From contig JAWPMR010000001.1 in assembly GCA_033344815.1 (NCBI GenBank), forward strand, positions 482,136-546,135: a DNA stretch of 64,000 nt, written 5' to 3'. Position numbers and translations under genes: made by a program. Shown piece by piece: positions 16,268-26,800 of the stretch (position 1 is the stretch's first letter; every line of letters starts with the position of its first letter). Under the pieces are notes generated by a model, which had not been told where the DNA came from, ran no database searches, and saw only the letters and a program-made list of their open reading frames with translations. The stretch comes from Paracoccaceae bacterium. Lineage in GTDB: Bacteria; Pseudomonadota; Alphaproteobacteria; Rhodobacterales; Rhodobacteraceae.

Positions 16268-17583
16268 ACGCGTTCTTCCGCCGTGATCAGATGAAAGAAT
16301 GTCCCGGAGACATTGCCGCGATAGGACCCCGTCTCGGGTACCGGATTGCCATCTGCATCAGCCACCTGTGCCAAAGGTGCATCGGGCTGTTCCAGAATGG
16401 TCGAATAATGAAACTCATGACCGCGTAGCGCTGCGCCGGGGTTGTGTCCCGGCAGGGCGGCATCCAAAATGGCGCGCCGATAGCCAAGGTGAAACTTGCG
16501 CTTTTCATAGCTGGTCACAAGACCCAGCAATCCGGCCATCTGGTGGGCAACGCCCTCTTTGTCGATCAATGTTTCGCCAAGGGCCATATAGCCGCCGCAC
16601 TCGCCGTGTACAGGGCGCGTTTCAGCGTGCTTTTTCAATCCAATCAAAAACCTATCTGCACCAGCTAAAGTGCCCGCGTTGAGTTCGGGATACCCTCCCG
16701 GCAACCAGACAAGATCAGCCGTTGCATCAGGCGCTTCATTGGAAAGCGGCGAAAACGGCAGGATTTCTGCACCTGCCCTGCGCCACCCTTCCAGCACATG
16801 CGGATAAGTAAAGGAAAAGGCCGCGTCTTGCGCCAGAGCAATCCGCTGGGCGGGCGGATCGGGTAGCTTTGCATCACCGTGTTTGGGAATTTGACCGCGG
16901 GCGGCTGCGCGAATGGCGTCAATGTCCACATGCTCTCGCAGAAAAGTGGCATAACCTGCAATGGCCGCATCCAGATCCGGGTGTTCAACTGCTTGGATCA
17001 AACCCAAATGCCGTTCCGGCAGGCTTAGATCTCCACGACGCGGTAAAACGCCCAAAACCGTTAGCCCTGCATTTTCCATACCCAAGCGCGCAAGGCGTTC
17101 ATGGCGCGGCGAGGCACAGCGGTTCAGGATCACCCCGGCAAAAGGCACATCCGGATTGTAGGCTTGAAAACCCATCGCTGTGGCGGCAGCGGATTGCGCC
17201 TGACCACTGACATCAACCACCAGAACCACAGGCCACCCCATGCGCTGTGCGGTCTCAGCACTGCTGCCAAATCCGGCCTGTCCACGCGTGGCTACCCCGT
17301 CATAGAGCCCCATGGACCCTTCGGCGACACAGATCTCAGCACCCTGTGCCTGACCCGAAATGGCCGCCAGCAAATTTGGCCCCATTGCCCAACTGTCCAG
17401 ATTGAACGACGCGCGCCCGCTCGCGGCATGGTGAAACGCGGGATCAATATAGTCGGGTCCGGATTTGAAGGGTTGTACGCGCAGACCATCATCGGCCAGC
17501 GCCCGTAAAAGACCCAACATTACAGTGGTTTTGCCCGTCCCCGAAGAGGGCGCGGATATCATGATCCCCGGCATATCAGTCAT
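16264..17583 (-). CDS. cobB: Hydrogenobyrinic acid a,c-diamide synthase
   Basis: 439 residues from ATG 17583 ([11 protein letters not shown]); the frame is open to 17670, but that would overlap cobM by 95 bases. Overlap with cobM is 8 bases from the chosen start. N-terminal ATP-binding part has [12 protein letters not shown] (P-loop). The C-terminal type-1 glutaminase domain has [10 protein letters not shown] (nucleophile Cys) and RGHEFHYS (His). It amidates the a and c side chains using glutamine and ATP. In the aerobic route this precedes cobalt insertion by CobN-CobS-CobT. Confidence 0.93.
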   Translation of the reverse strand: MTDMPGIMISAPSSGTGKTTVMLGLLRALADDGLRVQPFKSGPDYIDPAFHHAASGRASFNLDSWAMGPNLLAAISGQAQGAEICVAEGSMGLYDGVATRGQAGFGSSAETAQRMGWPVVLVVDVSGQAQSAAATAMGFQAYNPDVPFAGVILNRCASPRHERLARLGMENAGLTVLGVLPRRGDLSLPERHLGLIQAVEHPDLDAAIAGYATFLREHVDIDAIRAAARGQIPKHGDAKLPDPPAQRIALAQDAAFSFTYPHVLEGWRRAGAEILPFSPLSNEAPDATADLVWLPGGYPELNAGTLAGADRFLIGLKKHAETRPVHGECGGYMALGETLIDKEGVAHQMAGLLGLVTSYEKRKFHLGYRRAILDAALPGHNPGAALRGHEFHYSTILEQPDAPLAQVADADGNPVPETGSYRGNVSGTFFHLITAEERV

Positions 17584-18370
17584 CATTATGGTTCCAACTT
17601 GCCCAAGGGCTTTCCGCACTCTGGGGACGGTATCGACGATCATAATCCGCAGCATACAGGCAGCTTTCATCGAAACCCTCGCCGGCCAATGCGGGACCGA
17701 CCAAGATCAATGCTGTGCGCGATATGCCATCATCCAATGCCTGTGCAATATCGCTGAGGGTGCTGCGGATGATACGTTCATCTGGCCAACTGGCGCGGTA
17801 GACCACCGCCACTGGACATTCAGCGCCATAGGCGGGCAACAGTTCTGCGACGACCGTGTCGATGTTCTGGATCGAGAGGTGGATCGCCAATGTGGCTCCG
17901 GTTGCTGCGAAATTACTGAGTGTTTCGACCTCTGGCATGGATGAGGCTCGACCCGATGTGCGGGTTAATACAACAGACTGGGCCAGCCCGGGAAGCGTCA
18001 ATTCCGCCCCAAGGGATGCGGCCGCTGCAGCAAAAGATGGCACGCCCGGCGTCACCGAGACAGGAATGTTCAGATCCCGCAGCCTGCGCATTTGCTCGCC
18101 CATGGCCGACCAGACAGACAGATCGCCAGAATGCAGCCGCGCCACATCCTGACCCGCCGCATGGGCCGTGACGATTGCCTCGATGATGTCATCAAGCGCC
18201 ATGGAGGCCGTATTGACGATTTCGGCACCTTCCGGGCAATGCGTCAGAATGGCCTCAGGCACCAAAGACCCGGCAAAAAGGCATACGGGGCAAGACGCGA
18301 TCAGATCACGACCGCGCAGCGTTAAAAGGTCCGGCGCGCCAGGACCTGCGCCAATAAAATGTACTGTCAT
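17576..18370 (-). CDS. cobM: Precorrin-4 C11-methyltransferase
   Basis: 264 residues. [33 protein letters not shown] and [20 protein letters not shown] are the CobM/CbiF motifs; the HSGD (rather than SGD) form is typical of this enzyme. It methylates C-11 of precorrin-4 with S-adenosylmethionine. ATG at 18370 overlaps the cobE stop (ATGA), and its own end overlaps cobB. Tight packing indicates translational coupling in the cobL-to-cobA unit. Confidence 0.94.
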   Translation of the reverse strand: MTVHFIGAGPGAPDLLTLRGRDLIASCPVCLFAGSLVPEAILTHCPEGAEIVNTASMALDDIIEAIVTAHAAGQDVARLHSGDLSVWSAMGEQMRRLRDLNIPVSVTPGVPSFAAAAASLGAELTLPGLAQSVVLTRTSGRASSMPEVETLSNFAATGATLAIHLSIQNIDTVVAELLPAYGAECPVAVVYRASWPDERIIRSTLSDIAQALDDGISRTALILVGPALAGEGFDESCLYAADYDRRYRPQSAESPWASWNHNDD

Positions 18371-18735
18371 GATGTCTCCCTGACCGCCAAAGCGCAGGTG
18401 GCCAGCCTGTCCGCTGAAACATGCCTTTCGGTCATTAAACGTGCGCCGGGACCCGCTGCTGACAGCGCCGCGGCCTCTGCGACGGATCCAACGCCGCGCT
18501 CCGCAAGAGATTTCAGCGATTGTGTGAGCGTATTTTGCTGGGTGAGCATATCTGCAGGCACGGCCTTGATCGGCAGGTCGATCTCATCAGAAAACAAGCG
18601 AAACACTTCTGTGGTTGCTTTGTCATCCGACGTCGCAATCGCATCCGGGCGCGCAGCCACGCAAGCCCTATCAAAAGCGTCTTGCAAGCTGCCAAGGGTG
18701 GCGTCTTTCTTGAACCCAAATCCCGCAACGATCAT
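18367..18735 (-). CDS. cobE: CobE / CbiG C-terminal-like cobalamin biosynthesis protein
   Basis: 122 residues from ATG 18735; the open extension to 18777 would overlap cobL by 46 bases. It opens with [13 protein letters not shown] and contains [11 protein letters not shown] and a [15 protein letters not shown] segment, the CobE/CbiG-C pattern. CbiG-C homologues open the ring delta-lactone in the anaerobic pathway; the role of CobE in the aerobic route is less clear and may be intermediate binding. Overlaps cobL and cobM by ATGA at both ends. Confidence 0.88.
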   Translation of the reverse strand: MIVAGFGFKKDATLGSLQDAFDRACVAARPDAIATSDDKATTEVFRLFSDEIDLPIKAVPADMLTQQNTLTQSLKSLAERGVGSVAEAAALSAAGPGARLMTERHVSADRLATCALAVRETS

Positions 18736-19931
18736 AGTGTTACACTCCATTGCACAATAGGATAGCTGGCTTTCCAACCGCGCCGGGACCCCAGTGGCTC
18801 GGCATGTGACAGGGCCACGCGCATCAGATCGCCGCCTTGCTGAACTTGCGTTGCGACCAGCAAGGCTTCCGTCTCAAGCGTCACGGCATTGGCCACAATG
18901 CGTGTGCCCGCGCCCAGGTTGTCATAGATCCAGTCTAGCAGATGTTGTGACAAACCGCCGCCAATAAAAACAGCGTCGGGTTTTTCGAGACCCATCAAAG
19001 CGTCTGGCGCGGAACCGGTGATGATCTTCAGACGATCCACCCCAAGTCGCGCGGCATTTGCAGCGATACGCTCGGCGCGCTCACGGCGGGGTTCAATTGT
19101 GGTCGCGCGCAAGGTTGGGTGCGACAAAAGCCATTCAATCCCAATAGACCCTGATCCACCACCGATGTCCCAAAGATGTTCGAACGGCACGGGCGCGAGT
19201 GCGGATAACGTCAAGGCGCGAATGGGGCGTTTTGTGATCTGACCATCGCTGTCAAACCAATCATCCGCGCGTCCAGTGGCAACCGGCAAAACACGTGCGC
19301 TGCCTGAGATTTCGCAGGCGACACAAACGGGGTGTTGATACTCCAAGTCAGGCAAAGCACTGGCCCGCCCGGTGCTCACACGCTCTCGCGGTCCGCCAAT
19401 GGCTTCAAAAACATGCAACGCACTATCCGGGAACCCCTCTGACGTCAGATAGGTTGCAAGGTCGCCCACTGCCACACCATCCCGCAGCAGCACAATCACC
19501 TGTACGCCCTGCGCCAGATCGGGTCGCAACCGGCTTAGAGGTGCTGCGTGCAATCCGACACAATGTGATTTCTCCAACGACCACCCCAGACGGTTGGCCA
19601 CCAGCGAAAACGTTGAAGGTGCCGGGTAACTTTGCCACTCCTGCGGCTCTATATGAGGCGCCAGCGTTGCCCCCGCCCCATACCAAAACGGATCGCCCGA
19701 CGCCAAAACGACGACCCGCCGCCCCCGCAAGGCGATCAAACGCTCAATGCCTTCCGAGAATGGCACCGGCCATGTGATCACTTCAGCATTCAAATCCCCC
19801 AACAGCGCAAGGTGGCGCGCGGGCCCCATAACTATTTCGGCCGCCGCGAGCGCACTACGGCTTGCGGATGCCAGCCCTTTGAGGCCATCTTCGCCCAAGC
19901 CGATTATTGTTAACCAAGGGGTCTCAGACAT
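18732..19931 (-). CDS. cobL: Precorrin-6Y C5,15-methyltransferase (decarboxylating)
   Basis: 399 residues from ATG 19931 (MSETPWLTIIGLGEDG); the open frame continues to 20102 but that would lie antisense inside cobK. N-terminal half is the CbiE-type methylase (IIGLGEDGLKGL, VVLASGDPFWYG). C-terminal half is CbiT-like with a Rossmann SAM site (HLWDIGGGSGSIGIEWLL). The fused enzyme methylates C-5 and C-15 and decarboxylates the C-12 acetate. Its start codon interlocks with that of cobK on the other strand (CATG at 19929-19932), so its promoter and ribosome site lie inside cobK, or it is read from farther upstream. Confidence 0.94.
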   Translation of the reverse strand: MSETPWLTIIGLGEDGLKGLASASRSALAAAEIVMGPARHLALLGDLNAEVITWPVPFSEGIERLIALRGRRVVVLASGDPFWYGAGATLAPHIEPQEWQSYPAPSTFSLVANRLGWSLEKSHCVGLHAAPLSRLRPDLAQGVQVIVLLRDGVAVGDLATYLTSEGFPDSALHVFEAIGGPRERVSTGRASALPDLEYQHPVCVACEISGSARVLPVATGRADDWFDSDGQITKRPIRALTLSALAPVPFEHLWDIGGGSGSIGIEWLLSHPTLRATTIEPRRERAERIAANAARLGVDRLKIITGSAPDALMGLEKPDAVFIGGGLSQHLLDWIYDNLGAGTRIVANAVTLETEALLVATQVQQGGDLMRVALSHAEPLGSRRGWKASYPIVQWSVTL

Positions 19932-20685
19932 GACGCCAAACCTGCTCGTTCTTGGTGGTACTACCGAAGCCACAGCGCTGTGTCGCGTATTGGCTGAACG
20001 TGGCTTGCAAGCCACGATCTCTTTTGCCGGACGTGTCGCGCGCCCGGTGCGCCAACCCCTGCCCCAACGCGTCGGAGGATTTGGCGGCGTTAACGGTCTC
20101 ACGGGGTATCTGACGGCTCAAAACATCACGCATGTGGTCGATGCCACACACCCTTTTGCCGCGCAGATGAGCCGAAATGCCATGACCGCTTGCGCGCGCG
20201 CGGACATACCGCTGGTCGCGCTGACCCGCTCGCCTTGGGTGGCTGACTCCGGGGATCGCTGGGCCTGCGTGCCAGACATGGATGCCGCCGTTGATGCGCT
20301 CGACAGACCCAAAGAACATGTCATGTTGGCCATAGGACGCATGCATCTGATGGATTTCGCCCCGCATCCGCAGCATTTCTATCTGTTGCGCCTTGTGGAT
20401 CCACCTGAAATCACACCGCCGTTTCCCGACCACCGCATTGTGGTGGATCGAGGCCCGTTCAGCCTGCAAGGCGATCTTGATCTGATGCGCGCGCACAACA
20501 TTTCGCTGGTTGTTTCCAAAAACTCGGGCGGTACAGGGGCTTATGCCAAACTCCTTGCGGCGCGTCAGTTGGATTTGCCCGTGATCATGATCGACCGCCC
20601 CCAATTGCCGCAACGCCAGGAATTGCATAGCGCCGAGGCCGTTTTGGATTGGATTGCTCATGCCTCCACCGATCTTGGCGTATAG
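19930..20685 (+). CDS. cobK: Precorrin-6A reductase
   Basis: 251 residues from ATG 19930, with AAGGGG about nine bases upstream (inside cobL). LLVLGGTTEATALCRVLAERGL is the N-terminal dinucleotide site; VVDATHPFAAQMSRNA, ITPPFPDHRIVVDRGPFS and SKNSGG(T)GAYAKL are diagnostic CobK/CbiJ motifs. It reduces precorrin-6A with NADPH. It is the only plus-strand gene in the cob island: it starts head-to-head with cobL (2-base overlap of start codons) and its end overlaps the end of cobJ by 28 bases. See findings for the operon consequence. Confidence 0.95.
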   Translation: MTPNLLVLGGTTEATALCRVLAERGLQATISFAGRVARPVRQPLPQRVGGFGGVNGLTGYLTAQNITHVVDATHPFAAQMSRNAMTACARADIPLVALTRSPWVADSGDRWACVPDMDAAVDALDRPKEHVMLAIGRMHLMDFAPHPQHFYLLRLVDPPEITPPFPDHRIVVDRGPFSLQGDLDLMRAHNISLVVSKNSGGTGAYAKLLAARQLDLPVIMIDRPQLPQRQELHSAEAVLDWIAHASTDLGV

Positions 20686-21410
20686 ACAATCGGCGCGCCG
20701 TTACGGACGATCATCCGGGTCGTAGAGGATCCAACAATCACCATGGTGCGCATATCGGCCATCTCCGGGCGCGCCTCTGGCAACGGCACGATCCGAATAT
20801 TCTGCTCTGGTGTGGAGACAGCGCGCGCGAAAATCACCGGGCGCGCATCCGCGCAGGCCTCTTTGAGAATATCGAGGGTTCTGACAAACCCCTCGGGGCG
20901 CGATTTGGAGCGCGGGTTGTAAAACGCCATGGCAAAATCCGCCTCAGCTGCGAGGCGCAATCGCTTTTCGATCATGGACCACGGTTTCAGATTATCGCTG
21001 AGGTTTATGGCACAAAAATCATGCCCCAGCGGCGCCCCTGCTGCGGCAGCCGCTGCCAGCATCGCGGTGATGCCGGGGGCCACGCGAATATCGAGATTGC
21101 GCCAGGCGGCAGGCCCGGCCTCAACGGCTTCATAGACCGCGGCCGCCATGGCAAAGACGCCGGGATCACCAGAGGACACAACCACGACGCGCGCGCCCCG
21201 TGCGGCCAATTCCAGCGCATGTTTTGAGCGATCCATTTCCACGCGATTGTCCGTGGCATGCAATGTCAGCCCGTCTCTCGGAGCCACACGCGCCACATAA
21301 GGAATGTAACCGACAACATCCGTTGCCGTGTCTAAAGCATGGCGCACCTCTGGCGTGATCAGGTTTTCGGCACCCGGACCAAGGCCCGCGATCACCAACC
21401 AGCCGCTCAT
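20658..21410 (-). CDS. cobJ: Precorrin-3B C17-methyltransferase
   Basis: 250 residues from ATG 21410 (MSGWLVIAGLGPGAENLITPEV); the longer frame to 21527 overlaps cobI too far. VVSSGDPGVFAMAAAVYEA, VAPGITAMLAAAAAAGAPLGHDFCAINLSD and FYNPRSKSRP are CobJ/CbiH signatures. It methylates C-17 and contracts the ring. ATGA overlap with cobI at its start; its 3' end overlaps the end of the opposing cobK. Last gene of the DUF1636-to-cobJ run. Confidence 0.95.
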   Translation of the reverse strand: MSGWLVIAGLGPGAENLITPEVRHALDTATDVVGYIPYVARVAPRDGLTLHATDNRVEMDRSKHALELAARGARVVVVSSGDPGVFAMAAAVYEAVEAGPAAWRNLDIRVAPGITAMLAAAAAAGAPLGHDFCAINLSDNLKPWSMIEKRLRLAAEADFAMAFYNPRSKSRPEGFVRTLDILKEACADARPVIFARAVSTPEQNIRIVPLPEARPEMADMRTMVIVGSSTTRMIVRNGAPIVYTPRSVEA

Positions 21411-22135
21411 GGCCGGCGCCCCTGCCCGTGTACGACTATGATCGAAAAATAAGGGGTGATTTTGTCGCCCGCCTCGGCCAGCTTTTGCACAGTCTGGTTT
21501 GGCATACTGGCGAATTCGATCAACCAAGCGGTGTCAAATTTGCCCGCTTGCTTCAGGGCTGATTTGACTTTTTCAATGTGGCGCCCGATTTTCATCACGA
21601 CAATGGCATCGCTTTGGGTCATTTGGTCCACCAGCGTGTCTTCGGGCAATGTTCCCATCATGACCGTCAGAATATCATCCCCCCAGGTCACGGGTTGGCC
21701 CGTGGCGGTCCAGGCACCGGACATACCCGTTATGGCAGGTACGACCTCAACCGGCACCACATCTTTCAAGCGCATGTAAATATGCATGAAAGATCCGAAA
21801 AAGAACGGATCTCCCTCACACAAGACCACCACATCCTTACCGTTTTGGATCAGGGCGCGCAGATGATCCACGCAATCGGTGTAAAAGGCGGATAGCGCCG
21901 CGTTGTACCCCGGGTCACTGACCGGAATTTCGGTGGTAACCGGGTATTCCATTGGAAACTCGACGGCCTCATCATGCAGCATGCCTTCAACAATGCGTCG
22001 TGCCTGGCCTGATCGACCCGCTTTGCGAAAAAACGCGACATGGCGCGCCGAGCGCAGCAACCTATCGGCCCGCACGCTCATCAGATCGGGATCGCCGGGC
22101 CCAAGGCCCACGCCGTAAAGTGTGCCTGTGCTCAT
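21407..22135 (-). CDS. cobI: Precorrin-2 C20-methyltransferase
   Basis: 242 residues from ATG 22135 (MSTGTLYGVGLGPGDPDLMSVRA). CEGDPFFFGSFMHIYMRL and VEVVPAITGMSGAWTATGQPVTWGDD are CobI motifs; GDPFFFGS is especially typical. It makes precorrin-3A. The open frame runs to 22396 but all of that lies within cobH. ATGA overlaps at both ends (cobH upstream, cobJ downstream). Confidence 0.95.
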   Translation of the reverse strand: MSTGTLYGVGLGPGDPDLMSVRADRLLRSARHVAFFRKAGRSGQARRIVEGMLHDEAVEFPMEYPVTTEIPVSDPGYNAALSAFYTDCVDHLRALIQNGKDVVVLCEGDPFFFGSFMHIYMRLKDVVPVEVVPAITGMSGAWTATGQPVTWGDDILTVMMGTLPEDTLVDQMTQSDAIVVMKIGRHIEKVKSALKQAGKFDTAWLIEFASMPNQTVQKLAEAGDKITPYFSIIVVHGQGRRP

Positions 22136-22761
22136 TCTGCGCGGCTCGCAATTGCGTTGATTGCCGCGACAGTGATGGCGCTGCCGCCCAAGCGCCCCTG
22201 CACGATGCAGCAAGGCACGGGCTGATCCGCCCAAAGCGCGTCTTTGCTCTCGACTGCGCCGACAAAACCAACCGGACATCCGATGATTGCCGCCGGTCGC
22301 GGGCAGTCGGGGTCTTGCAACATGTTCAGCAAATGAAACAAGGCTGTCGGTGCATTGCCAATCGCGACCAGCGCGCCCGCCAGATGGGGGCGCCAAAGCT
22401 CCAACGCCGCTGCGGACCGGGTGTTTTGCATTTCAGCCGCCAAGGGGCGGACCTGCGCGTCATGCAATGTGCAGATGACTTCGTTTTCAACAGGCAAGCG
22501 CGTGCGCGTCACCCCTTCGCTGACCATGCGCGCGTCACATAGGATCGGTGCGCCCGCCTCAAGGGCTGCGCGCGCAGTGGTCGCAAAACCAGGTGAAAAC
22601 CGGATGTGTTTTTCCAGACCCACCATACCAGCCGCATGGATCATGCGCACCGCGACCTGCTCTTCGTCGGGTGCAAAAGCGGCAAGTTCAGCCTCGGATC
22701 GGATCATCGCAAAAGACTGTTTGTAGATGGCTGCGCCGTCGGTCTGGTAGGTGTAGGTCAT
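22132..22761 (-). CDS. cobH: Precorrin-8X methylmutase
   Basis: 209 residues. The catalytic His (His42) sits in VRMIHAAGMVG. ARMVSEGVTRTRLP and AIIGCPVGFVGAVESKDAL are further family signatures. It moves the C-11 methyl to C-12 to form hydrogenobyrinic acid. Start overlaps the cobG stop by ATGA (22758-22761). Confidence 0.96.
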   Translation of the reverse strand: MTYTYQTDGAAIYKQSFAMIRSEAELAAFAPDEEQVAVRMIHAAGMVGLEKHIRFSPGFATTARAALEAGAPILCDARMVSEGVTRTRLPVENEVICTLHDAQVRPLAAEMQNTRSAAALELWRPHLAGALVAIGNAPTALFHLLNMLQDPDCPRPAAIIGCPVGFVGAVESKDALWADQPVPCCIVQGRLGGSAITVAAINAIASRAE

Positions 22762-23894
22762 CTTTGGCCTGTCAATTCCGCCTTGAGGTCATCAGGCGTG
22801 AGCCCTGTTTTTTCAGGGGCATCCCATGCATGTCCGTTTGAAACAAGATCAAAACGTCCCTGATTACCCACAAACGTTGTGTTTGCCTCGGATTTGCGGG
22901 CGCAGCCTTTGGCGCATCCGGAAATATGCAGGCTGCCGTTTGATCGTGTTGCAAGGTCGCGCGCCAGATCTCTTGTTGGAACGGTCGCGCTGGCGCAAAA
23001 AGGCGCGCCGGGGCAGGCATCGACATGCAGCAACGGATCATCCGGTTTCGTAACAAAGGTCGTCGTGTCCAGCGACGCAACACCTTCGAGGAGAAACAAC
23101 CGCCAGGGCGTAATACGCAGCGCAGGCGCCCCTGTCTGCTGCATCAGATTGGCAAGCTCGGCAGAGTCCAACTGCCCAAAAGCGGCACCAAGCAAAAAGC
23201 CCTGTTGGCAAGGCCCCGGCACCAGAGGATTTGCTGGTTCAAGCGGCGCAATCGCTGTCCAGTCCGCCGGCAAATCGCGCGCTGCCACGACATCCGCCAT
23301 TCTGCGTTGTTCTGGCGTTCGATGCGCGGCAAACCACTGCGCCATGTCATGTACGGCACTCACGGCTGTGTCCCGCGTGACCGCCCGCCCGCGCGCCGCA
23401 CCTTGCGCGCGGACAATCAAGCCATCGCAACCGCGTTCAATACGAATATCGCCAGAGGTCTGCGTCAACAAAGGCGCTTCACATGCCTCAATCGAAAATC
23501 CAAACTTCGCTGGCAATTCAGGTAGTTGCGACAGTGTGTTCATCAAGTCGCGACACAGCGAAACGGTGTCATCTCCCATCGCCCAGAAAGGCGTGATCAC
23601 AATGTTGCGGCGGCTTTCGGTCTCCGCTTGATCATCCAACAAGTTCAAATCGGCCAAAGCGGATAGCAGGTTATCCAGACGCGCTTGCTGCACACCGCGA
23701 ATCTGTATGTTGGCTCGGTTGGTAAGGTCCAGAAACCCGTTGCCAAATTCCTGTGACAACGCGCATAGTCCAAACACCTGTGCGCTGTCCAGCCGGGCGA
23801 AAAATGGCCGCACGCGCACGATCAGCCCGTCGCCCGACATCATGGGCCGATACGCCCCCGGGCACCACCCCTTGACAGCGGAGGTGTTGTTCAC
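22758..23894 (-). CDS. cobG: Precorrin-3B synthase
   Basis: 378 residues. The nitrite/sulfite reductase-like fold starts with KGWCPGAYRPMMSGDGLIVRVRP. The Fe-S/siroheme cysteines are visible in DACPGAPFCAS and SGCAKGCARK. CobG uses oxygen to make precorrin-3B, so this marks the pathway as the aerobic one. ATGA overlaps with cobN upstream and cobH downstream. Confidence 0.93.
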   Translation of the reverse strand: MNNTSAVKGWCPGAYRPMMSGDGLIVRVRPFFARLDSAQVFGLCALSQEFGNGFLDLTNRANIQIRGVQQARLDNLLSALADLNLLDDQAETESRRNIVITPFWAMGDDTVSLCRDLMNTLSQLPELPAKFGFSIEACEAPLLTQTSGDIRIERGCDGLIVRAQGAARGRAVTRDTAVSAVHDMAQWFAAHRTPEQRRMADVVAARDLPADWTAIAPLEPANPLVPGPCQQGFLLGAAFGQLDSAELANLMQQTGAPALRITPWRLFLLEGVASLDTTTFVTKPDDPLLHVDACPGAPFCASATVPTRDLARDLATRSNGSLHISGCAKGCARKSEANTTFVGNQGRFDLVSNGHAWDAPEKTGLTPDDLKAELTGQR

Positions 23895-26800
23895 TGTGCC
23901 GCCTCAAGACCCGCAAGGATGGAATTTCGGCGGGTTTGCCACAGGCCCGCGGCATGCAGTTCGCCAAACCTTTGCACCATGGCTTCGCGCGCTTCGGGAT
24001 TGGCATCCTGCAAAAAATGATCGGTGTCCTCATGACCCAAGGTCGCATCGTGATAAAGATCGAACAGATGCGGCGACACAGCCCCCGCCAAATGCGCAAA
24101 AGCCGCCATATGATCCAAGGTCGCGGCAATCTCAGCAGCACCTCGAAACCCATGCGCCCGCATGCCTTTGATCCATGCTGGGTTCGCTGCGCGGGCCTGC
24201 ACCACACGGGCGATTTCTTCGGGCAGTGCGCGGGCACGCGGGCGATCAGGATTGGTGTTGTCCAGATGATAAAGTGACGATTGCCCGCCCGTGACCGCTT
24301 GCGCAGCGGCGAAACCGGCCTCATGGGCGGCATAGTCCGCGGCCAATAACAGATCCGTTTCCGGCAAGTCCTGCGCATGTACAAATGTGTCTGCCTGTGC
24401 GACGCGGTCCCGAATGCCTTGATCGTGTTTTTCGACTTTTTCACCGTCCAAGGCCCAGGCGCTGGCCTTCAGCCAAGCTTCTCCAGCCGCTTTGCGCCCC
24501 TCTGCTGTGAAAGTTTGCGCAGCATCGCTCATGCCAACGCCGAAACTCCCCGGTGCCGGACCATAGACCCGCGCAAGATCAGAACCCTCAACATAAGGGT
24601 TCCAATCAGGCGCCTCATCACGCGCAGCCAAGGCCCGCACGGCTTGGGCAAAAAGGGCCGAAAGCGTTGGAAACACATCGCGAAACAGTCCTGACACCCG
24701 CAAGGTCACGTCAATCCGAGGGCGATCCAGATCCGTGATCGGCAAAACCTCGATGCCCGATACCCGTTCAGATCCCGCATCCCAGATGGGCCGCACGCCC
24801 AGCAGATGCAACGCCATGGCGAAGTCCTCACCGGCAGTGCGCATGGTTGCAGAGCCCCAGAGATCAACGATGAGACCTCGCGGCCAATCACCTGCGTCCT
24901 GTAGCTGCCGACGGACCAATTCCTCAGCCAGCTTGACGCCTTGAGCATAGGCCGCCCGTGTGGGGACGGACCTTGGATCCGTGGTGTAAAGGTTACGTCC
25001 GGTTGGCAGTACATCCCTGCGTCCGCGATAGGGTGACCCGGAGGGACCGGGCGCAATACGGCGTCCCTCCAAAGCGTCCAGAAGCGCGCGTTGTTCTGCC
25101 GTGCTGGAGGATGCCGTTTCAAAACCGCTCTGATTTTGCGTTGCACGCCCCCAGATGTGAAGCCCTTCGCCAAACTGGCTTTCTTTGATGTCACAGACAA
25201 ATCGGTCGATGCGTGTAATCGCCTCGGCACTACAAGCCGCGCGCGCCAATCCAAGATCATCCTCCACCCCCAAGGCTTGCGCCTCCAGACGGATATCTTC
25301 CTGCAAGCGGTCCCGCCGCCTGGGGTCCAGACCGTCAGCATTCGAGAATTCATCCAGCAGGGCTTCCAGTCGTACCAATTTTTCGGGCGTCCCACTGTCC
25401 CGCATTGGCGGCGGGATATGTCCCAAAGTGACCGCACCAATACGACGTTTGGCTTGCGCCGCTTCGCCCGGATCATTGACGATGAATGGATAGATGACCG
25501 GCAAGGCCCCGGTAAGCACCTCGGGCCAACAGGTTTCAGAGAGAGCCACGGATTTACCAGGCAGCCATTCCAAGGTGCCATGCGCGCCAATGTGCACCAG
25601 CGCATCCATCTGCGATTGGAGCCAGAGGTAGAACGCCACATAGGCGTGGCGCGGCGTGCGCGATAGATCGTGATACTCATCACCCCGGTTCTTTGGCGTG
25701 CCGCGTTCAGGTTGCAACGCAACCATGACCTTGCCGCATTGGATTGCGGAAAAATGGAACGCGCTATCTTCTATATCGGGGTCGTTTTCGGGTGGACCCC
25801 AGGCGTCATGCAAATCCTGCTGCAATGCGCTGGGTAGGTTTTCCAGTGCCTTTTGATAGTCCGAAAGCGCCCATGCCTGAGACCGCGCAAGTAACCTCTG
25901 AGGCAGATCTGACCCTGGCACCGTGGTGTCATATCCCGCCTCAGTCAGGTCCTGCAAGATCGCCTGCGCAGAGGCCGGTGCATCCAAACCCACCGCGTGG
26001 CCCATGTTCCAGTCTTTGCCCGGATAGGTAGACAAAACCAGCGCGATGTGGCGGTCGCGCGCAGGTGTTTCTGCCAGTGTAAGCCAACCATGCACCCGGT
26101 CTGCCGTGGCGGCAACACGCGCGGTTTCCGGTCGGTGCCCAAAGCGGGAATACTCAAGGTCCGGGTCTCGCAATCCCGGCTCTTTGAACGAGACCACACC
26201 GCCCATGATCCGACCATCCACTTCGGGCAAGACAACATGCATTGCCAGATCAGAGGGAGACAGCCCGCGTTCGGCACCCGCCCAGGCTTTGCGCGTCGAG
26301 GTGGCAAGAGCCACTTGAAACACTGGAACATTACTTGCATCCAGCGGCGATGACCCATCCGCGCCTTTTCCACTAAAGGCCGTTGCATTCACAATAGCTG
26401 CGGGCTTTAGATGTGCGATTTGACGTCGGAGCCAAGTGGCCGCTTGTGGGGCCTTCAATGAGGGCGCAAAAAGCCCGATTACTTGGTACCCACGAGATCT
26501 GAATGCCTCGAAAAGCGCCGCAATCGGTGCCAAATCCGCCGCCACCAGATACGAGCGATAGAATGTAATGGCGATGAGTGGCGTCGACACGTTGGTCTGC
26601 GCCAGAACGGGACAGGTCACGCCGTGCTCTGGCGTCCAAGCTCCAACGGAGGGCAAAACCTTCGATCCACTGACCGGCCCCGCATAGAGGCCTGCGGCCA
26701 GCGACAATTGCGCCAGTGCTGCCTGCGCTGCAATCGCGCCGCCCGTATCACATAAATGCGCCAACCGGCGCAAAGTGGACACAGGGAGCGTGGAAAATTC

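Noticed and set aside
24706-25722. Second minus-strand frame of 338 codons within cobN
   Set aside because: Shifted frame of a GC-rich gene; it shares no motif, whereas cobN is continuous there.
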